Positions 58,086 through 59,777 of a stretch of 59,777 bases of DNA are shown piece after piece (the first letter of the stretch is position 1; each line of letters begins with the position of its first letter). The stretch covers positions 1 to 59,777 of the IMG/VR virus record IMGVR_UViG_3300044825_002288; one strand, 5' to 3'. The notes under the pieces were generated by a model. It made no database searches, had not been told where the DNA came from, and saw only the letters and a program-made list of their open reading frames with translations. This stretch comes from a virus. Made by a program: the position numbers and the translations under genes.

Positions 58086-59252
58086 ATGCCATCAACCATA
58101 AACTCAACAACCACCGGATCTGGTGGACTTATTACGACCGGAGATAGCTCTAATCAACTAGAGCTTCAGACCGGGGGTACTACTCGACTAACTTTAAACT
58201 CATCAGGTGCTATCGGTGTTGGGTCTACCCCATCGTATGGAACATCAGGTCAAGTATTGACATCTGGCGGCTCTGGTGCTGCACCGACATGGGCAGCCGC
58301 CGCTTCAGCTAATTTCCAAGAGTTCACATCCTCTGGTACATGGACTAAACCATCCGGTGCAACATTTGTGATGGTCGAAGCATGGGGTGCAGGAGGTGGA
58401 GGTGCATCTGGTCGCAGAGCAGCCGCTTGTAATATTCGAGGCGGTGGGGGCGGTGGAGGTGGAGGTGCGTATCGTTACAAACTTTTTAAAGCCTCTGATC
58501 TTGGAGCTACCGTTACGGTAACCATCGGTGCAGGTGGTGCTGGCGGAGCGGCAATAACTGCAAATTGCACTGACGGCAATCTTGGAACCGGTGGAGGCGA
58601 TTCATCTTTTGGTTCGCATTTAGTTTCTTATGGTGGTGGCGGTGCAGCTCAAGGTGGAGGCTCAGCTAACGCACAAGGTGGTGGAGGTGGTGGTGTTTTA
58701 AGTGTCGGTGTGCCTGGTGCTTGCAGTAATAGCGGCATAGGAGGCGCTCCGTGGCTAGCGGCAACGAGTATTCGTGCGCAAGGGTTTGGTGGGGGTCAAG
58801 GACAAAATGGAGCTAGTGTAGCACAAACTGCAGCTGGTGCATGGGGTCAAGCATCAGGTTTTGGCGGCGGTGGTGGCGCACAAGGACTGGGTAGTTCAAC
58901 GAATATTAACGCTAAGGGTGGTTCATCTGCTTTTGGTGGGGGCGGGGGTGGTAGTGGTGGTCATATGACCAGTGATAACACTCTTTACAATGGCACAGAC
59001 GGTGGATCTCAGACAGGCACCGGTGGTGGGGGTGGAGCTGGTGGTACAGGACAAGGCACCGCAGGTACCGCAGGTACTTCAAACTTTTTTGGTGGCGGCG
59101 GCGGTTCTTATGGAAATACAGCAGCAGCCGGGGCCGGTGGAGCCGGAGGTATTGCAGGCGGTGGTGGTGGAGGTGGCGGCTCAACCAATGGATTTAATTC
59201 AGGCGCAGGCGGAGCAGGCGGCGCAGGTCTTGTCCGTGTCTATACATGGTAG
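58086..59252 (+). CDS. Glycine-rich tail-tip adhesin, position 2, W-type head (388 aa)
   Basis: Anchor [20 protein letters not shown] with LELQTGG, related to that of 1469-2758 but shorter: the EDTDNG segment is absent and GYGTSGQVL-like sequence leads into the head. The head ([35 protein letters not shown]) is the W type of 63-1217. A 44-nt stretch at the entry (58305-58348) is identical to 294-337. Core strongly divergent. Ends [10 protein letters not shown]. Confidence 0.75.
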   Translation: MPSTINSTTTGSGGLITTGDSSNQLELQTGGTTRLTLNSSGAIGVGSTPSYGTSGQVLTSGGSGAAPTWAAAASANFQEFTSSGTWTKPSGATFVMVEAWGAGGGGASGRRAAACNIRGGGGGGGGGAYRYKLFKASDLGATVTVTIGAGGAGGAAITANCTDGNLGTGGGDSSFGSHLVSYGGGGAAQGGGSANAQGGGGGGVLSVGVPGACSNSGIGGAPWLAATSIRAQGFGGGQGQNGASVAQTAAGAWGQASGFGGGGGAQGLGSSTNINAKGGSSAFGGGGGGSGGHMTSDNTLYNGTDGGSQTGTGGGGGAGGTGQGTAGTAGTSNFFGGGGGSYGNTAAAGAGGAGGIAGGGGGGGGSTNGFNSGAGGAGGAGLVRVYTW

Positions 59253-59260
59253 GTGATCAA

Positions 59261-59500
59261 ATGAGATACGCAATTATTGAAAACGGAGTTGTGATCAATG
59301 TGGCCGAGGCAGACGCAGAGTTTGCCGTGCAACAGGGTTGGGTTGAATGTCCAACCGCAGGCCCGGGATGGACTTATGCAAATGGAGTGTTTACAGCACC
59401 TCCTCCTGCTCCAATCCCAGAGCCTCCTCCTGCTCCGACTAAAGAGCAGCTTATGGCTGAACTTGCAGCACTAACAGCAAAAATCCAAGCACTGGAGTAA
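59261..59500 (+). CDS. Small adhesin partner, short form, second version (79 aa)
   Basis: Almost identical to 1226-1465; differences include EFAVQQ for EFAAQQ and EPPPAPTKE for EPPHAPTKE. ATG at 59261 after the same TAGGTGATCAA leader. It follows the W-type head here too, which supports pairing of head and partner. Confidence 0.65.
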   Translation: MRYAIIENGVVINVAEADAEFAVQQGWVECPTAGPGWTYANGVFTAPPPAPIPEPPPAPTKEQLMAELAALTAKIQALE

Positions 59501-59503
59501 GAC

Positions 59504-59767
59504 ATGGATAAAGACTTTCCTGATCTAACAGGCGATGGTAAGGTAACCCGAGCTGATGTTCTCAAGGGCCGTGGCGTATTCAAAAAGGGCGGCAGCACTG
59601 ACAAATGGATTCAGAAAGCCATTTCTAAACCGGGTGCCTTAAAAAAACAATTGGGCGTTCCTGCCGACAAAAAGATTCCTGCCAAGACCCTAAATAAGGC
59701 CGCCAAGGCTCCGGGGAAACTAGGCCAGCGAGCTCGACTCGCCAAGACATTGCGGGGTTTCGATTGA
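59504..59767 (+). CDS. Conserved basic phage protein, second version (87 aa)
   Basis: Counterpart of 3131-3394: same length, MDKDFPDLTGDGKVTRADVL start, FKKGGSTDKW and KTLRGFD end. About 20 nucleotide changes, nearly all silent, so divergence between the two versions extends beyond the adhesin genes and is consistent with two natural lineages, not a copying error. Confidence 0.7.
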   Translation: MDKDFPDLTGDGKVTRADVLKGRGVFKKGGSTDKWIQKAISKPGALKKQLGVPADKKIPAKTLNKAAKAPGKLGQRARLAKTLRGFD

Positions 59768-59777
59768 ATGGAATGGC

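Larger units (their letters stand above)
56488..59777. repeat. Adhesin locus, version 2 (right end of window)
   Basis: Counterpart of 1-3404. Order here: Y-type adhesin, 119-residue partner, W-type adhesin, 79-residue partner, 87-residue protein. The end (59751-59777) equals 3378-3404, so the contig would close on itself to about 56.4 kb. The two head-plus-partner modules are exchanged relative to version 1. Confidence 0.85.

Noticed and set aside
1-59777. Diversity-generating retroelement as a cause of adhesin variation
   Set aside because: No reverse transcriptase gene and no template/variable repeat pair with adenine-directed changes was found.
1-59777. tRNA genes, integrase or attachment site
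   Set aside because: No cloverleaf-like sequence with a T-loop and no recombinase gene was seen; a circular or permuted, probably lytic genome explains the ends.

Overview
The window reads as almost a whole genome of a tailed double-stranded DNA phage, probably a short-tailed (podovirus-like) phage from an aquatic metagenome. Evidence: small and large terminase subunits, a P22-type portal, a scaffold, a gpT-like capsid protein, two adaptor-like proteins and a gp10-like nozzle protein are present, while no tape measure, tail tube or sheath gene is seen. The host is probably a Gram-negative (Pseudomonadota) bacterium: there is a soluble M15 endolysin with small membrane proteins, a RusA resolvase, a YdaS/Cro-like regulator, a DUF1376 protein and a secreted Rap1a-like protein. 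No DNA polymerase, RNA polymerase, integrase, tRNA or CRISPR array was found.

Layout. 1-3404: two glycine-rich receptor-binding proteins, each followed by a small partner gene. 3395-5411: lysis cluster (small membrane proteins, 3-TM holin, M15 peptidase). 5411-18753: tail and internal virion proteins (adaptor, nozzle, a 1622-residue protein, a transglycosylase), closed by a strong terminator. 18822-21178 (minus strand): recombination operon (PD-(D/E)XK exonuclease, DUF669-type ssDNA-binding protein, winged-helix protein). 21179-21297: divergent control region with two promoters and two palindromic candidate operators. 21298-29100 (plus strand): early genes in tightly overlapping reading frames (Cro-like regulator, DUF1376, DnaB-like helicase, RusA, Rap1a-like, C5 cytosine methyltransferase containing an overlapping reading frame, YbcO-like nuclease, small proteins). 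29101-29370: gap without a clear gene. 29371-44423: acyltransferase-like gene, terminases, a 1257-residue polyvalent-type protein, portal, GroES-like co-chaperonin, scaffold, capsid and decoration proteins. 44467-56546: neck and tail-fibre genes, a collagen-like fibre, three glycosyltransferase/methyltransferase genes, a third glycine-rich adhesin and a 2OG-Fe(II) oxygenase-like gene. 56550-59777: a second version of the adhesin locus found at 1-3404.

The main observation is that both ends of the window carry the same locus in two versions. Flanking sequence matches, but the two adhesin-head-plus-partner modules sit behind opposite anchors in the two versions. The best explanation is a circular or circularly permuted genome of about 56.4 kb whose adhesin cassette differs between members of the population, both versions being caught in one contig; a real duplication is the alternative. 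Other points worth following: a collagen-like (Gly-X-Ser) fibre followed directly by glycosyltransferases and an FkbM-type methyltransferase, a GT9-like domain apparently divided between two overlapping genes, an internal overlapping frame with its own Shine-Dalgarno in the methyltransferase gene, a divergent switch region, and a recurring Lys-Gly-Gly motif in many virion-associated proteins.
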